Part shown: positions 29,378-39,845 of the stretch, piece by piece
Layout of the letters: every line of letters begins with the position of its first letter
Position numbering within the stretch: position 1 is the first letter of the stretch
Origin: Stenotrophomonas maltophilia
GTDB taxonomy: Bacteria > Pseudomonadota > Gammaproteobacteria > Xanthomonadales > Xanthomonadaceae
Length of the DNA stretch: 64,000 nt
Reading direction: 5' to 3'
NCBI RefSeq assembly: GCF_003205835.1
Contig: NZ_CP029773.1
Location: 3,070,501 to 3,134,500, forward strand
Made by a program: the position numbers and the translations under genes
Notes under the pieces: model-generated
Seen by the model: the letters and a program-made list of their open reading frames with translations, nothing else
The model's database searches: none
What the model was told of the DNA's origin: nothing

Positions 29378-30115
29378 TTACCAGCGCGGGGTCTTGGTCA
29401 GCGGCGGGGCCTGGTGCTGGCGGTCGTAGGCGCGCAGCTCGTCACGGATGTGCGCGATGCGCTGGCGGCCCAGGGCATTGCGGCTGTCATCCAGCACCAC
29501 GCCATCCAGCAGTTCAGCCATGCGCTGCACGGTCGGCAGCATCTTCTCCCAGGCGTCCAGCGCGGTCAGCGGCGCCGGCAATGTCAGGAAGAAGGCGATC
29601 GCCGGCGTTTCCATGGCACGGATGTTGGCCATGTCGAAGCTGCCCGGCTTCATGATGCTGGCCATCGAGAAGATCGGGCCGCGCTCGGGATGGCCTTCCA
29701 CCAGGCGGTGGAACACGTTCATGTGGCCGAACACCAGGCCGGTCTTCTCGGCCGCCACCACGATGTCTTCGCCACGCAGCTGTTCGCCGGCCCGGGCGGC
29801 CACGAACAAGGAGACGATCTTGTCGAAGTCCTGGGTGGCGCGCTTGCCAAGGTCGCTCGCGCCCGGGTCGGTTTCGCCCAGGCCCAGTTCCGCCTGCTCG
29901 CCTTCGCCAGGCATGCCCGGTTCGACGCGGCCCTCGGCCACGGCAACGCCGTCTTCGCCCAGTACCGGCTCGCGGCGCTCGCCGCTGGTCGGTTCCGCGC
30001 CTTCCACGCGACGCCCCTGGGGCTTCTTTTTCGGACGGCCAAACAGGAAGATCGCGGCGATCAACAGCAGGCCGGCGGCCAGGATGCCGATGCGCAACAG
30101 TGCCGTGTCGGACAT
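29378..30115 (-). CDS. zipA: Cell division protein ZipA
   Basis: A 245-residue ZipA, an inner-membrane anchor that tethers FtsZ to the membrane at midcell. The N-terminal membrane segment is LLRIGILAAGLLLIAAIFLF followed by GRPKKKP. A charged, Pro/Glu-rich linker follows (residues 30-95), then the C-terminal FtsZ-binding domain (VSLFVAARAGEQLRGEDIVV to DGVVLDDSRNALGRQRI). GGAG stands before the ATG. It lies 46 bases downstream of smc and would normally be followed by ligA; here the aminotransferase-RAYT insert comes between. Confidence 0.92.
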   Translation of the reverse strand: MSDTALLRIGILAAGLLLIAAIFLFGRPKKKPQGRRVEGAEPTSGERREPVLGEDGVAVAEGRVEPGMPGEGEQAELGLGETDPGASDLGKRATQDFDKIVSLFVAARAGEQLRGEDIVVAAEKTGLVFGHMNVFHRLVEGHPERGPIFSMASIMKPGSFDMANIRAMETPAIAFFLTLPAPLTALDAWEKMLPTVQRMAELLDGVVLDDSRNALGRQRIAHIRDELRAYDRQHQAPPLTKTPRW

Positions 30116-30161
30116 TCGATAGGTTCTCCGGCTAGTTCATTCAGGTAACTAGGATGGCACG

Positions 30162-33100
30162 TCAGGCCGCGCCCGCCAATCGCGCGGCTTCTTCCAGGTC
30201 CACGCTCACCAGGCGGCTGACACCCGGCTCGCGCATGGTCACGCCCGACAGCTGATGCGCGGCCTCCATCGTCGCCTTGTTGTGGCTGACGAACAGGAAC
30301 TGCACCTTTTCGCTCATTTCCTTGACCATGTTGGCCAGGCGGCCGACGTTGGCCTCGTCCAGCGGCGCGTCCACCTCGTCCAGCAGGCAGAACGGTGCGG
30401 GGTTCAGCTGGAAGATGGCGAACACCAGCGCCACCGCGGTCATCGCCTTCTCGCCGCCGGACAGCAGCGAGATGCTGGACACGCGCTTGCCCGGCGGACG
30501 CGCCATGATGGTCACACCGGTGTCGAGCAGGTCTTCACCGGTCAGTTCCAGGTAGGCGTGGCCACCACCGAACAGGCGCGGGTACAGCGCCTGCACACCA
30601 GCGTTGACACGATCGAAGGTGTCCTTGAAACGACCGCGGGTCTCGCGGTCGATCTTGCGGATCGCATCTTCCAGGGTTTCCAGCGCCGTGGTCAGGTCGG
30701 TGTGCTGCGAATCCAGGTAATCCGAGCGCTGCGAAGCCTCGCCGTACTCGTGGATGGCGGCCAGATTGACCGGCTCCAGCCGGCGCATGCGGCCATCGAT
30801 CTGGTGCACGGCCTGCTCCCAGTCACCCAGGCGGGCGTCCTCGGGCAATGCGTTGAGCACGTCCTGCAGTACGAACCCGGCCTTCTCCACCGCGCCCTGC
30901 AGGGTGTCCGCGCTGAGCACCAGCGCCTGCTGGTCCAGCTTGCGCTGCGAGATACGCTCGCGCTGGGCCAGCGCCTGTTCGTCGCGCTGGTGGCGGGTCT
31001 GTTCGTAATTGCGCAGCTCGGCGTCGATGCCGTCCAGCAGCGTGCGCGCCTCGGTCAGCACGCGATCGGCCCGCACGCGCTCTTCCAGTGCATTCTGGTG
31101 CTCGGCCTGCAGCGATTCGACCGGCGAATCACCTTCATCCAGCTGCGAATGCAGTTCGCCCAGTCGCGAATCCAGCTGCCCGCGCTGGGTACCCATGCGT
31201 TCCAGCGCCTGGCTCAGTGAAGCCAGCTGCGCCCGCTGCGATTCCAGGGTCAGCGCCAGCGAATGCGAGCGCTCACGCACCGCGCGTGCAGCATCGCGCG
31301 CCAGGTCGCGAGCCTCGGTCAGCTGGCGGCGCTCGCCCTCCAGCCGCTGCCGGGTCGATTCCAGGTCGCCCATGCTGCTGACCGCGTTCTCCAGCCGCGA
31401 GCGCGCTTCACGCGCCTGCTCGTTGTTGGCTTCCAGCGTTTCCTGCAACTGCTTCAGTTCGCCTTCGATGCGGTCGATGCGCGTGCGCGCCGCTTCCACC
31501 TTGCCCTGCTGGCCCTGCAGCTGGCCAGCCAGTTCAGAGACCGCACGATGGGCCTGGTACAGCGCACGCTGCGCGTCTTCGCGCTGCTGCTCGGCGGCCT
31601 GCAACTGCTCACGGAAACCACTCAGCTGTTCTTCCAGCTCGGCTTCGCGATCCTGCAGTTGCTCGATCTGCTCGCGCAGCTCGTTGATCTCACGTTCGCG
31701 CAGCAGCGCGCCCTGCTGGGCCGCACCGGAGCGCGATACTCGCAGCCAGCCCTGGCCCAGGCGCTCGCCGCTCTGGGTGATGATCGAATCGCCTTCCGGA
31801 AGACTGGCCTGCAACACCTTCGCCTCGGACAGGTCCTTGGCTGCGTGCAGGTGCGCCAGCAGGCGACGGATCGCGGCCGGGCCACGCACGTGGGCCGCCA
31901 GCGAGGTCGGCGCGACCTTCAGGTCCGCGCCATCGTTGGCAACCAGTGCGATGTGGCCCTCGCCCAATTCGCCGAGGGCATCGACCAGGCTGGCCGGATC
32001 ATCAACCAGCACGCCTTCGATCAATTGGCCGAGCGCGCTTTCCACCGCGTTTTCCCAGCCGGCGTCAACGTCCAGGCGTTCGCCGACACGCGCTGCCGAA
32101 TCCAGTCCACGCGCCTTCAGCCAGGCCACGGCCGCGCCCTGCTCCTGGCCCAGCGCGGCCTGCTGCAGGGTTTCCAGCGAAGCCAGGCGACCGCGCAGGC
32201 CGTTGGCCTGCTTGCGCAGTTCGGCCAGTTCGTTCTGGCCATTGCGCTGCTGTTCCTGCACCGTCGCCACGCCCTGCTTGCGCAGCTCGACGTCTTCGCT
32301 CAATTCATCCAGCGCGGTCTTCTGCGTGTCGTGCTGCAGGTGCAGCTGCTCGAAGGCTTCTTCCAGCGCGTCCACGTCCAGCCCGGCGCGCTCGGCGGCC
32401 AGGGCCTCGCGACGCCGGTCAGCGTCGAGGATCTGCTTGTCCAGGTAGTCCACGCGCGTGCGCTCGACATCGCCGGCGCGCGACGCCTCCGAACTCTGCG
32501 AGGTGTGCTGCTCCCAGCGCTGCTGCCAGCTGGCCAGCCGGTCCTCGGCCTCGCGCAGGCTTTCCTGCTTGATCTCGTTCTCTTCCTGCAGTTCTTCCAG
32601 CTGCGGGGTGGCGGCCTCCACCGCCTCGCGCAGCACCATCAGCTTGGCCTCGTCACCACTGATGTGCTGGCCCAGTTCGGCCAACGCCTGGCGGGTCTCG
32701 TCGCGCGCCTTGTGCAGGCGCTGCGACAGCTCGCGCTGGTGTTGGATCTGCTGTTCCAGGCGCGCCAGCGTGCTGCCGACCTGGTAGACCGCAGCCTGCG
32801 CGGTGTTGAGCGCGTCGGCGGCCTCTTCGCGTCGAACGCGCGAGGTCTCGATGCGGGCCTCGGCGTCACGCTGATCGGCGATCAGCTGCTGCAGTTTGGT
32901 CTCTTCCTGCGACAGCCCTTCGCGCAGCTTCGACAGGCGACCGTCCAACCCGCGGAACTCCAGCGCCTTCCACTCGGCATCCTTGACCCTGCGCTCTTCC
33001 TGCAGGGCCTGGTACTGCTCGGCCTGCTTGGCCTGGCGCTTGAGGTGTTCGAGCTGCTTGCTGATCTCGTCGCGCAGGTCGCCCAGCCGGTCCAGGTTCT

Positions 33101-33665
33101 CGCGGGTGTGGCGGATGCGGGTCTCGGTCTCCTTGCGGCGCTCCTTGTACTTGGAGATGCCGGCCGCCTCTTCCAGGTACACGCGCAGGTCTTCCGGGCG
33201 CGCCTCGATGATCTGGCTGATCATGCCCTGCTCGATGATCGAGTAGCTGCGCGGGCCCAGGCCGGTGCCGAGGAACAGGTCGGTGATGTCGCGGCGACGG
33301 CACTTGGTGCCGTTGAGGTAATAGTTGCTGGTGCCGTCGCGGCTGACCGTGCGCTTGACCGAGATTTCGTTGAACGAGGCGTATTCGCCGGAGATCGTGT
33401 GGTCCGAATTGTCGAAGATCAGCTCGACGGTGGCCTGCGAGACCGGCTTGCGGGCATTGGAACCGGAAAAGATCACGTCGGTCAGCGAGTCGCCGCGCAG
33501 GCGGCTGGCCGAACTCTCGCCCATGACCCAGCGCACGGCGTCGATGATGTTCGACTTGCCGCAGCCATTGGGCCCCACCACGCCGGTCATGTTGGTCGGC
33601 AGGTGCAGGGTGGTCGGATCGACGAACGACTTGAAGCCGGACAGCTTGATCGTGGAAAGACGCAT
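30162..33665 (-). CDS. smc: Chromosome segregation protein SMC
   Basis: A 1167-residue SMC ATPase that compacts and separates chromosomes as a dimer with ScpA and ScpB, which are not in the window. The Walker A is in VVGPNGCGKSNIIDAVRWVM. The C-terminal ABC signature is SLLSGGEKAMTAVALVF, and the Walker B follows at APFCLLDEVDAPLDEANV. Long coiled coils run from about 170-500 and 660-1000, with the hinge around 510-650 (VAWLKARGLDSAARVGERL onward). The start gives the standard MRLSTIKLSGFKSFVDPT. It heads the smc-zipA transcript. Confidence 0.97.
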   Translation of the reverse strand: MRLSTIKLSGFKSFVDPTTLHLPTNMTGVVGPNGCGKSNIIDAVRWVMGESSASRLRGDSLTDVIFSGSNARKPVSQATVELIFDNSDHTISGEYASFNEISVKRTVSRDGTSNYYLNGTKCRRRDITDLFLGTGLGPRSYSIIEQGMISQIIEARPEDLRVYLEEAAGISKYKERRKETETRIRHTRENLDRLGDLRDEISKQLEHLKRQAKQAEQYQALQEERRVKDAEWKALEFRGLDGRLSKLREGLSQEETKLQQLIADQRDAEARIETSRVRREEAADALNTAQAAVYQVGSTLARLEQQIQHQRELSQRLHKARDETRQALAELGQHISGDEAKLMVLREAVEAATPQLEELQEENEIKQESLREAEDRLASWQQRWEQHTSQSSEASRAGDVERTRVDYLDKQILDADRRREALAAERAGLDVDALEEAFEQLHLQHDTQKTALDELSEDVELRKQGVATVQEQQRNGQNELAELRKQANGLRGRLASLETLQQAALGQEQGAAVAWLKARGLDSAARVGERLDVDAGWENAVESALGQLIEGVLVDDPASLVDALGELGEGHIALVANDGADLKVAPTSLAAHVRGPAAIRRLLAHLHAAKDLSEAKVLQASLPEGDSIITQSGERLGQGWLRVSRSGAAQQGALLREREINELREQIEQLQDREAELEEQLSGFREQLQAAEQQREDAQRALYQAHRAVSELAGQLQGQQGKVEAARTRIDRIEGELKQLQETLEANNEQAREARSRLENAVSSMGDLESTRQRLEGERRQLTEARDLARDAARAVRERSHSLALTLESQRAQLASLSQALERMGTQRGQLDSRLGELHSQLDEGDSPVESLQAEHQNALEERVRADRVLTEARTLLDGIDAELRNYEQTRHQRDEQALAQRERISQRKLDQQALVLSADTLQGAVEKAGFVLQDVLNALPEDARLGDWEQAVHQIDGRMRRLEPVNLAAIHEYGEASQRSDYLDSQHTDLTTALETLEDAIRKIDRETRGRFKDTFDRVNAGVQALYPRLFGGGHAYLELTGEDLLDTGVTIMARPPGKRVSSISLLSGGEKAMTAVALVFAIFQLNPAPFCLLDEVDAPLDEANVGRLANMVKEMSEKVQFLFVSHNKATMEAAHQLSGVTMREPGVSRLVSVDLEEAARLAGAA

Positions 33666-33867
33666 AGGGGTTCCGGACTGGGGCCGGCAAGCGGCCTGCG
33701 TTTACCCTCCAAGTCATTGATCCTGCTGGGATCGATGCCCGTGGAACGGGTGTGACGCCCTGAGTATACCGATGTGGCCGTGTTCTACGTATGGGCGTGG
33801 AACACTGTCCAGCCCCACCCCGTCGTCCGGCCGTGGCCCGACGCCACGAAACGGGGCCATAAAACAA

Positions 33868-33893
33868 AACGGGCACCCTTGCGGGCGCCCGTT
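33868..33893 (-). terminator. Rho-independent terminator of the rpsF-rpsR-rplI operon
   Basis: On the minus strand AACGGGCGCCC pairs with GGGTGCCCGTT around a short loop (one G-U pair), and TTTGTTTT follows directly. It lies about 32 bases past the rplI stop codon. It is one of the few hairpins in the window with a true T-run. Confidence 0.88.
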
Positions 33894-33924
33894 CTGCGGT
33901 GATGCCAGGCCTTGCGGCGTGGGA

Positions 33925-34374
33925 TCAGGCTTCGGCGACGACGACGACCTTGACGGTGGTCTCGACGTCGGCGTGCAGGTGGACCAGCACGTCGTATTCG
34001 CCGATGTTGCGGAAGGCGCCTTCGCCCAGGATCACTTCGCTCTTTTCCAGCGGCAGGCCGGCGGCGGTGAAGGCCTCGGCGATGTCGCGCGGGCCAACCG
34101 AGCCGTACAGCTTGCCTTCGGTCGAAGCGTTGGCGGCGATGGTCACGCTCGCGCCTTCCAGCTTGGCCTTGCGGCCTTCGGCGTCAGCGTGGATGGCCTG
34201 GGCCTTGGCTTCGTATTCGGCGCGCTTGGCTTCGAACTCGGCCTTGTTGCTCTCGGTGGCCGGCACGGCCTTGCCCTGCGGCACGAGGAAGTTACGGCCG
34301 TAGCCCGGCTTCACGTCGACCAGGTCGCCCAGGTTGCCGAGGTTGGTGACTTTCTGCAGGAGGATCAGCTGCAT
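33925..34374 (-). CDS. rplI: Large-subunit ribosomal protein bL9
   Basis: A 149-residue L9. The N-terminal rRNA-binding domain [20 protein letters not shown] with [13 protein letters not shown] is fully conserved, then the long connecting helix ([20 protein letters not shown]) and the C-terminal domain. It binds the L1 stalk base of 23S rRNA. Last gene of the operon; 105 bases separate it from rpsR and a good terminator follows. Confidence 0.98.
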   Translation of the reverse strand: MQLILLQKVTNLGNLGDLVDVKPGYGRNFLVPQGKAVPATESNKAEFEAKRAEYEAKAQAIHADAEGRKAKLEGASVTIAANASTEGKLYGSVGPRDIAEAFTAAGLPLEKSEVILGEGAFRNIGEYDVLVHLHADVETTVKVVVVAEA

Positions 34375-34479
34375 GGTATTGCTCCAGATAAGTTATTCGT
34401 TAGCGAGGCGATGCCCCGCAACAAAGGCTGTCCGAATAGCTGGCACAGCGGGGGCGGCACCGGGCCGCCCCGCCGGGCA

Positions 34480-34710
34480 TCAGACGTCGTGGTTGTCGGT
34501 GTACGGGATCAGGGCCAGGAAGCGAGCGCGCTTGACAGCGGTCGCCAGCTGACGCTGGTACTTCGACTTGGTACCGGTGACGCGGCTCGGCACGATCTTG
34601 CCGTTCTCGGTCAGGTACTGGCGCAGGGTGTTGAGATCCTTGTAGTCGATCTCCTTCACACCTTCAGCCGTGAACTTGCAGAACTTGCGGCGACGGAAGA
34701 ACTTGGACAT
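34480..34710 (-). CDS. rpsR: Small-subunit ribosomal protein bS18
   Basis: A 76-residue S18, with [20 protein letters not shown] at the N-terminus and the conserved [20 protein letters not shown]-like segment (here [20 protein letters not shown]). It forms a heterodimer with S6 on the 30S platform. Eleven bases separate it from rpsF, with GGAAGG before the ATG. Confidence 0.98.
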   Translation of the reverse strand: MSKFFRRRKFCKFTAEGVKEIDYKDLNTLRQYLTENGKIVPSRVTGTKSKYQRQLATAVKRARFLALIPYTDNHDV

Positions 34711-34721
34711 GGGAAGGCTCC

Positions 34722-35159
34722 TTAGGCGGCGGAAGCGGCGTCGTCGCCGGCTTCGTTGTCAGCGGTGGTGGTGGACTCGCCTTCTTCGTCGTCACGACGA
34801 CGGCGCTCACCGCGCTCCGGCTTGTCACCCTTCTCGTCCTTGCTCTTCATGATCAGCGACTGCTCGGTGTCAGCCTCGTCACGCTTGATGACCAGGTTGC
34901 GCAGCACGGCGTCGTTGAAGCGGAAGCTTTCGGTCAGCTCGTTCAGCACGGCCTGGTCGGCTTCGATGTTCAGCAGCACGTAGTGGGCCTTCACCAGGTT
35001 CTGGATCGGGTATGCCAGCTGGCGGCGGCCCCAGTCTTCCAGACGGTGGATGGTGCCGTTGCCGTTCTCGACCAGCGACTTGTAGCGCTCGATCATGGCC
35101 GGGACCTGCTCGCTCTGGTCCGGGTGGACCATGAACACGATTTCGTAATGACGACTCAT
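34722..35159 (-). CDS. rpsF: Small-subunit ribosomal protein bS6
   Basis: A 145-residue S6: [20 protein letters not shown], with the RRLAYPI-like segment [20 protein letters not shown]. The last 40 residues are a charged, disordered extension ([19 protein letters not shown]). E. coli S6 also has an acidic tail, to which Glu residues are added by RimK. It starts the operon; AAAGGTAG lies eight bases before the ATG. Confidence 0.98.
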   Translation of the reverse strand: MSRHYEIVFMVHPDQSEQVPAMIERYKSLVENGNGTIHRLEDWGRRQLAYPIQNLVKAHYVLLNIEADQAVLNELTESFRFNDAVLRNLVIKRDEADTEQSLIMKSKDEKGDKPERGERRRRDDEEGESTTTADNEAGDDAASAA

Positions 35160-35254
35160 GTTTTTTCTACCTTTCGGATGTGGCCTCGCGGCCGGACAGC
35201 CCCCCGCCGTTGAGACCGCGGTGGGGCAAGGATTCCCGCCAGGAAGGCAGGAAG
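35160..35254 (-). ncRNA. Candidate S6:S18 autoregulatory leader
   Basis: From the promoter described next, the rpsF mRNA would have a leader of about 95 bases. It contains a compact GGCC-GCGA-GGCC hairpin with CCG just before it (minus strand, about 35178-35196). A CCG next to a small hairpin is the hallmark of the leader element bound by the S6:S18 complex in many bacteria. The match is by eye and the fold was not computed. Confidence 0.35.
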
Positions 35255-35260
35255 CCGCGC

Positions 35261-35289
35261 ATTATGGCGCAGATGGGGTGGCCGGGCAA
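35261..35289 (-). promoter_or_regulatory. Promoter of the rpsF-rpsR-rplI operon
   Basis: On the minus strand TTGCCC (35289-35284) and CATAAT (35266-35261) are separated by 17 bases. These match the sigma-70 -35 and -10 boxes at four and five positions. Transcription would start near 35254. Confidence 0.6.
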
Positions 35290-35319
35290 CCGGCGGGCCA
35301 CAGGGCAACCTGAACCGGG

Positions 35320-35862
35320 CTACCCCAGATCCACATGAAGGCGGTGCTGGCCGCATTCCAGGCACTGGAACAGGCAGCCAATCATCTCCCCGTCCCGGCT
35401 CAGGTGTTCCAGCACCCAGTCGGCGTCGCGCGGGTTGACCTCAACCACGTCGGGCCGGACCTCGTCGAGGATGGGCTGGAGGTCCTCGCTACCGGCGTAA
35501 CCGAGGAAGGCGCAGGGCCGCTCACAATGGCTGAGCCAGACCGACTGCTGCCAGGACGAGTAGCCCGGGGTGCGCTCGCAGATCTCCAGCAGCAGCTCGC
35601 GGGCGATGGTCGGCGGCGGATCGGCCGGATCCGGGGATACCCCCTCGATATCGCTCCAGCCGGTGAATTCACCCTCGTAACTGGCCACTGCCCTGCCATC
35701 GGCAATGCACCAGGGGCACAGGTAATCGGGGCTCAGAACGGAGTAGAACGGCCCCCGGTAGCGCAGTGTGCGCGGCTGACCGCAGCAGTCGCAGACCCCG
35801 TCGACCTCTTCGAAGGAGAGGGCGTAGGCGTTGGGGTGATAAATGAAAAGCGGTCGTTCCAT
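35320..35862 (-). CDS. CbrC-family (UPF0167) protein
   Basis: A 180-residue CbrC/UPF0167 protein. FIYHPNAYALSFEEVDGVCD leads into a Cys-rich motif, CDCCGQPRTLRYRGPFYS, and LCPWCIADGRAVASYEGEFT follows, so four or more Cys probably bind a metal. The C-terminus ends FQCLECGQHRLHVDLG with another CxxC. E. coli CbrC is linked to colicin E2 tolerance; no enzyme activity is known to me. GGAAGGGAT before the ATG at 35862 supports this start over 35904. A SMAG element begins 18 bases upstream. Confidence 0.88.
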   Translation of the reverse strand: MERPLFIYHPNAYALSFEEVDGVCDCCGQPRTLRYRGPFYSVLSPDYLCPWCIADGRAVASYEGEFTGWSDIEGVSPDPADPPPTIARELLLEICERTPGYSSWQQSVWLSHCERPCAFLGYAGSEDLQPILDEVRPDVVEVNPRDADWVLEHLSRDGEMIGCLFQCLECGQHRLHVDLG

Positions 35863-35879
35863 CCGTGGATCCCTTCCCT

Positions 35880-35901
35880 GCCGACCAAGGTCGGCATCTA
35901 C
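35880..35901 (-). repeat. SMAG palindrome (GTAG-ATGCCGACC type)
   Basis: On the minus strand it reads GTAGATGCCGACC, TT, GGTCGGC. It falls in the leader of the CbrC-family gene, immediately before its ribosome binding site. Confidence 0.82.
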
Positions 35902-35940
35902 CACCGCCCGGCCATGCCCGGCGGACGCCAGAACCAGCCC

Positions 35941-36279
35941 TCAGGCCTTGTCGGCGTCGGTGGTGAAGCTTTCACCGCAGCCACACTCGGCGGTGGCGTT
36001 CGGGTTGCTGAACGTGAACGTTTCGCTCAGGCCGTGCTTGCCGAAGTCGATCACGGTGCCGTCCACCAGCGCCAGGCTCTTGGCATCGACATAGATCTTC
36101 ACGCCGTCCTGGTCGAACACGGTATCGCCCTCGCGCTCGTCGCGGGCCAGGTCGGTGATGTGACCCCAGCCCGAGCAACCGGTCTTGGTCACGCCGAAAC
36201 GCAGGCCCAGCGCGCCGGGGGTCTGGGCGACAAAGCGCTGCACGCGCTCGAAGGCAATGGGGGTCAGGCTGACGGCCAT
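35941..36279 (-). CDS. IscA-type iron-sulfur cluster assembly protein
   Basis: A 112-residue A-type carrier. The three cluster ligands are Cys35 (TKTGCSGWGH), Cys99 and Cys101 (ATAECGCGESF). VKIYVDAKSLALVDGTVIDF and FSNPNATAECGCGESF follow E. coli IscA more closely than ErpA. It hands iron-sulfur clusters to apoproteins. It stands alone rather than in an isc or suf operon, so I do not fix the symbol. GGAG precedes the ATG at 36279, and a perfect TATAAT lies upstream. Divergent from asnS. Confidence 0.9.
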   Translation of the reverse strand: MAVSLTPIAFERVQRFVAQTPGALGLRFGVTKTGCSGWGHITDLARDEREGDTVFDQDGVKIYVDAKSLALVDGTVIDFGKHGLSETFTFSNPNATAECGCGESFTTDADKA

Positions 36280-36304
36280 GGGGCTACTCCAGAGGTACGG
36301 GGAC

Positions 36305-36310
36305 ATTATA
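36305..36310 (-). promoter_or_regulatory. -10 box of the IscA-type gene
   Basis: TATAAT on the minus strand, 26 bases from the ATG at 36279. I see no matching TTGACA 16-18 bases upstream, so only the -10 box is marked. Confidence 0.5.
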
Positions 36311-36407
36311 AGGAGCCGTTGCCACGAAAAATGCCTCGCAAGCAGAACGCTGCAACCGGTAAACTCCCGTGTTCACAGATCGAGTCGATCAGCAGAGGAT
36401 TCAAGTC

Positions 36408-37802
<1,395 letters not shown>

Positions 37803-37832
37803 GCCCCACACGACCACGGAGGTACCGCTCCC

Positions 37833-38132
37833 ATGACCCTGTTCTTCGCCCTCTGTTTCGTCGGCGTTGCAGTGGCCGGGTTCAGTGCCTTCGTGATCTT
37901 CTGGCCGCTGACCCTGGTGCACGTACGCGACCGCCATCCGGCGCTCGCCGAGCGCTTCGGCAGCGGCGCCTTCCTCAAGCCCGATGCCCTGGCCTGGCTG
38001 CTGCGCCGTGACTATCGCCAGCAGCCGGACCGCTCGCTGTCCGGGCTGGCGACGCCGGCCTGGGTATCGCTGCTGACCCTGCTGGCCGGACTGGGCATGG
38101 CCGCCCTGCTCTGGCTGGCCTCGCTCTGGTAA
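37833..38132 (+). CDS. Small two-segment membrane protein
   Basis: A 99-residue protein with an N-terminal hydrophobic segment (MTLFFALCFVGVAVAGFSAF through VIFWPLTLVHV) and a C-terminal one (LATPAWVSLLTLLAGLGMAA through LLWLASLW). A basic loop lies between (RDRHPALAERF, LLRRDYRQQPDRS). It resembles the UspB-like small membrane protein type in layout only. GGAGGT precedes the ATG. Seven bases separate it from the next gene, so they are co-transcribed; function unknown. Confidence 0.75.
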   Translation: MTLFFALCFVGVAVAGFSAFVIFWPLTLVHVRDRHPALAERFGSGAFLKPDALAWLLRRDYRQQPDRSLSGLATPAWVSLLTLLAGLGMAALLWLASLW

Positions 38133-38139
38133 CACATCC

Positions 38140-38454
38140 ATGAATGACATCACCGCCTCGCGCGACAGCTGGTGGCTGGCCAGCCTCGGCAACACCCTGA
38201 TCTGGGCGCGCCTGCGCGTGCGCCCGGCCGGCACCGCCGAAGTGCTCGACAGCGATGGCAACACGCTGAGCTATGACAGCGAAGACACCGCGCGTTCGCA
38301 GCTGTTCGACGCCGAATTCGTCGAGTACGACGGCCTGGACGAGGAAGACGCACTGGTGCGCGGCTTCAGCCTGCACGAAGTGCAGCCGCCGCAGGCCGAC
38401 AGCGACGAGGGCCTGCGTGGTCGCATGATCCAGTCGCTGGGCGGGCGCGCCTGA
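38140..38454 (+). CDS. Small acidic protein, function unknown
   Basis: A 104-residue acidic protein beginning MNDITASRDSWWLASLGNTL. It has no signal peptide or membrane segment. VRPAGTAEVLDSDGNTLSYD and EDTARSQLFDAEFVEYDGLD suggest a small beta-sheet domain with an acidic surface. It sits between the small membrane protein and the FMN-binding protein with gaps of seven bases each, an operon arrangement. I do not recognise it. Confidence 0.72.
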   Translation: MNDITASRDSWWLASLGNTLIWARLRVRPAGTAEVLDSDGNTLSYDSEDTARSQLFDAEFVEYDGLDEEDALVRGFSLHEVQPPQADSDEGLRGRMIQSLGGRA

Positions 38455-38461
38455 CCCCTGC

Positions 38462-39100
38462 ATGTTCACCCCGCGCGCCTTCGCCGAGACCGATCTGCTC
38501 TGGCTGGACCGCGTGCTGGCGCGCGACCCGTTCGTTACCGTGCTCACGCCCGGCAGCGATGGCCTGCCGGAGCTGACCCGGATGCCGGTGCTGTACCGGC
38601 GTGACGGCGACCAGATCGAACTGCGCGGCCACTGGGCACGCGCCAACCCGCAGTCGCGCCACCGCGGCGCGGCCAAGGTACTGATCGATGGTCCGCATGG
38701 CTACGTCTCGGCCAGCTGGTATCCGGACAAGGAACCCGCTGCGCGGGTACCCACCTGGAACTACGCCGCCGCCGAGCTGCGTGGCCAGCTGCAGACCTTC
38801 GACGATACCGAGGCGCTGGCCGAACTGGTCGGCGCGATCAGCAACCGCTTCGAAGCCAGTGTCGGCCAGGCCTGGCAGTTCGATGCCACGCGTGCCGAAC
38901 ATGGCCCGGAGCTGCGCGCCATCGTCGGCTTCCGTTTCCAGGTCGAACAGGTGCAGCTGAAGCTCAAGCTGAGCCAGAACCATCCCGATGCCAACCAGCG
39001 CGCCGTGATCGCCGAACTGGAACAGCTGGGCACCCCCGCTTCCACCGAGTTGGCGCAGTGGATGCGCTGGCACCGCGAACAGGCCGCCCGCAGCGACTGA
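38462..39100 (+). CDS. PaiB-family FMN-binding protein
   Basis: A 212-residue member of the PaiB/FMN_bind_2 family. Conserved parts are MFTPRAFAETDLLWLDRVLA, the FMN-barrel strand FVTVLTPGSDGLPELTRMPV, and HGYVSASWYPDKEPAARVPT-W-NY, the family signature. Bacillus PaiB was described as a negative regulator of sporulation and protease genes; in Gram-negatives the role is unproved, and an FMN-dependent oxidoreductase is as likely as a regulator. Confidence 0.88.
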   Translation: MFTPRAFAETDLLWLDRVLARDPFVTVLTPGSDGLPELTRMPVLYRRDGDQIELRGHWARANPQSRHRGAAKVLIDGPHGYVSASWYPDKEPAARVPTWNYAAAELRGQLQTFDDTEALAELVGAISNRFEASVGQAWQFDATRAEHGPELRAIVGFRFQVEQVQLKLKLSQNHPDANQRAVIAELEQLGTPASTELAQWMRWHREQAARSD

Positions 39101-39172
39101 ACGCCCCAGATTCCCGCAGCGCCGCAGCCGGATGGTTGCGACGCGCCCCCACCCGACGCCAGGGACCCATAC

Positions 39173-39835
39173 ATGAAAGACATCCACAAACTGCTGCAGA
39201 ACAACCGCGACTGGGCCGACCGCATCGAGAAGGAAGACCCCGAGTTCTTCCACCAGCTCGCCAAGCAGCAGCACCCCGAGTACCTGTGGATCGGCTGTTC
39301 CGATTCGCGCGTGCCGGCCAACCAGATCATCGGCATGGCCCCGGGTGAAGTGTTCGTGCACCGCAACGTCGCCAACGTGGTCGCGCACACCGACCTGAAC
39401 TGCCTGAGCGTGGTGCAGTACGCAGTGGACCAGCTGAAGGTGAAGCACATCCTGATCGTCGGCCACTACGGCTGCGGCGGCGTGCATGCCTGCCTGCACA
39501 ACACCCGCGTCGGCCTGGCCGACAACTGGCTGCGCCACGTGGGCGATGTGATGCAGAAGCACACCGGCATCCTCGATGCGATCGAGACCGACGAGCTCAA
39601 GCACGCACGCCTGTGCGAACTGAACGTGATCGAGCAGGTGGCCAACCTGTGCCGCTCGACCATCGTGCAGGACGCCTGGGCCCGCGGCCAGAAGCTGATG
39701 GTGCACGGCTGGGTCTACAGCCTGAAGGACGGACGCGTGCGCGAGATGGGCATCGACGTCGGTTCGCAGGAAGAGCTGCAGCCTGCGTATGAAAAGGCCC
39801 TGTCCTACGTCCCGCGCAAGGGCAAGCGCGACTGA
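39173..39835 (+). CDS. can: Beta-class carbonic anhydrase
   Basis: A 220-residue beta-carbonic anhydrase interconverting CO2 and bicarbonate. The zinc ligands are Cys42 and the Asp44-Arg46 pair in WIGCSDSRVPANQ, plus His98 and Cys101 in HILIVGHYGCGGVHA, at the same positions as in E. coli Can. It is cytoplasmic and is followed ten bases later by the 3-hydroxyanthranilate dioxygenase gene. Bicarbonate supply for biosynthesis is the usual role. Confidence 0.95.
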   Translation: MKDIHKLLQNNRDWADRIEKEDPEFFHQLAKQQHPEYLWIGCSDSRVPANQIIGMAPGEVFVHRNVANVVAHTDLNCLSVVQYAVDQLKVKHILIVGHYGCGGVHACLHNTRVGLADNWLRHVGDVMQKHTGILDAIETDELKHARLCELNVIEQVANLCRSTIVQDAWARGQKLMVHGWVYSLKDGRVREMGIDVGSQEELQPAYEKALSYVPRKGKRD

Positions 39836-39845
39836 TCCCTGACGG

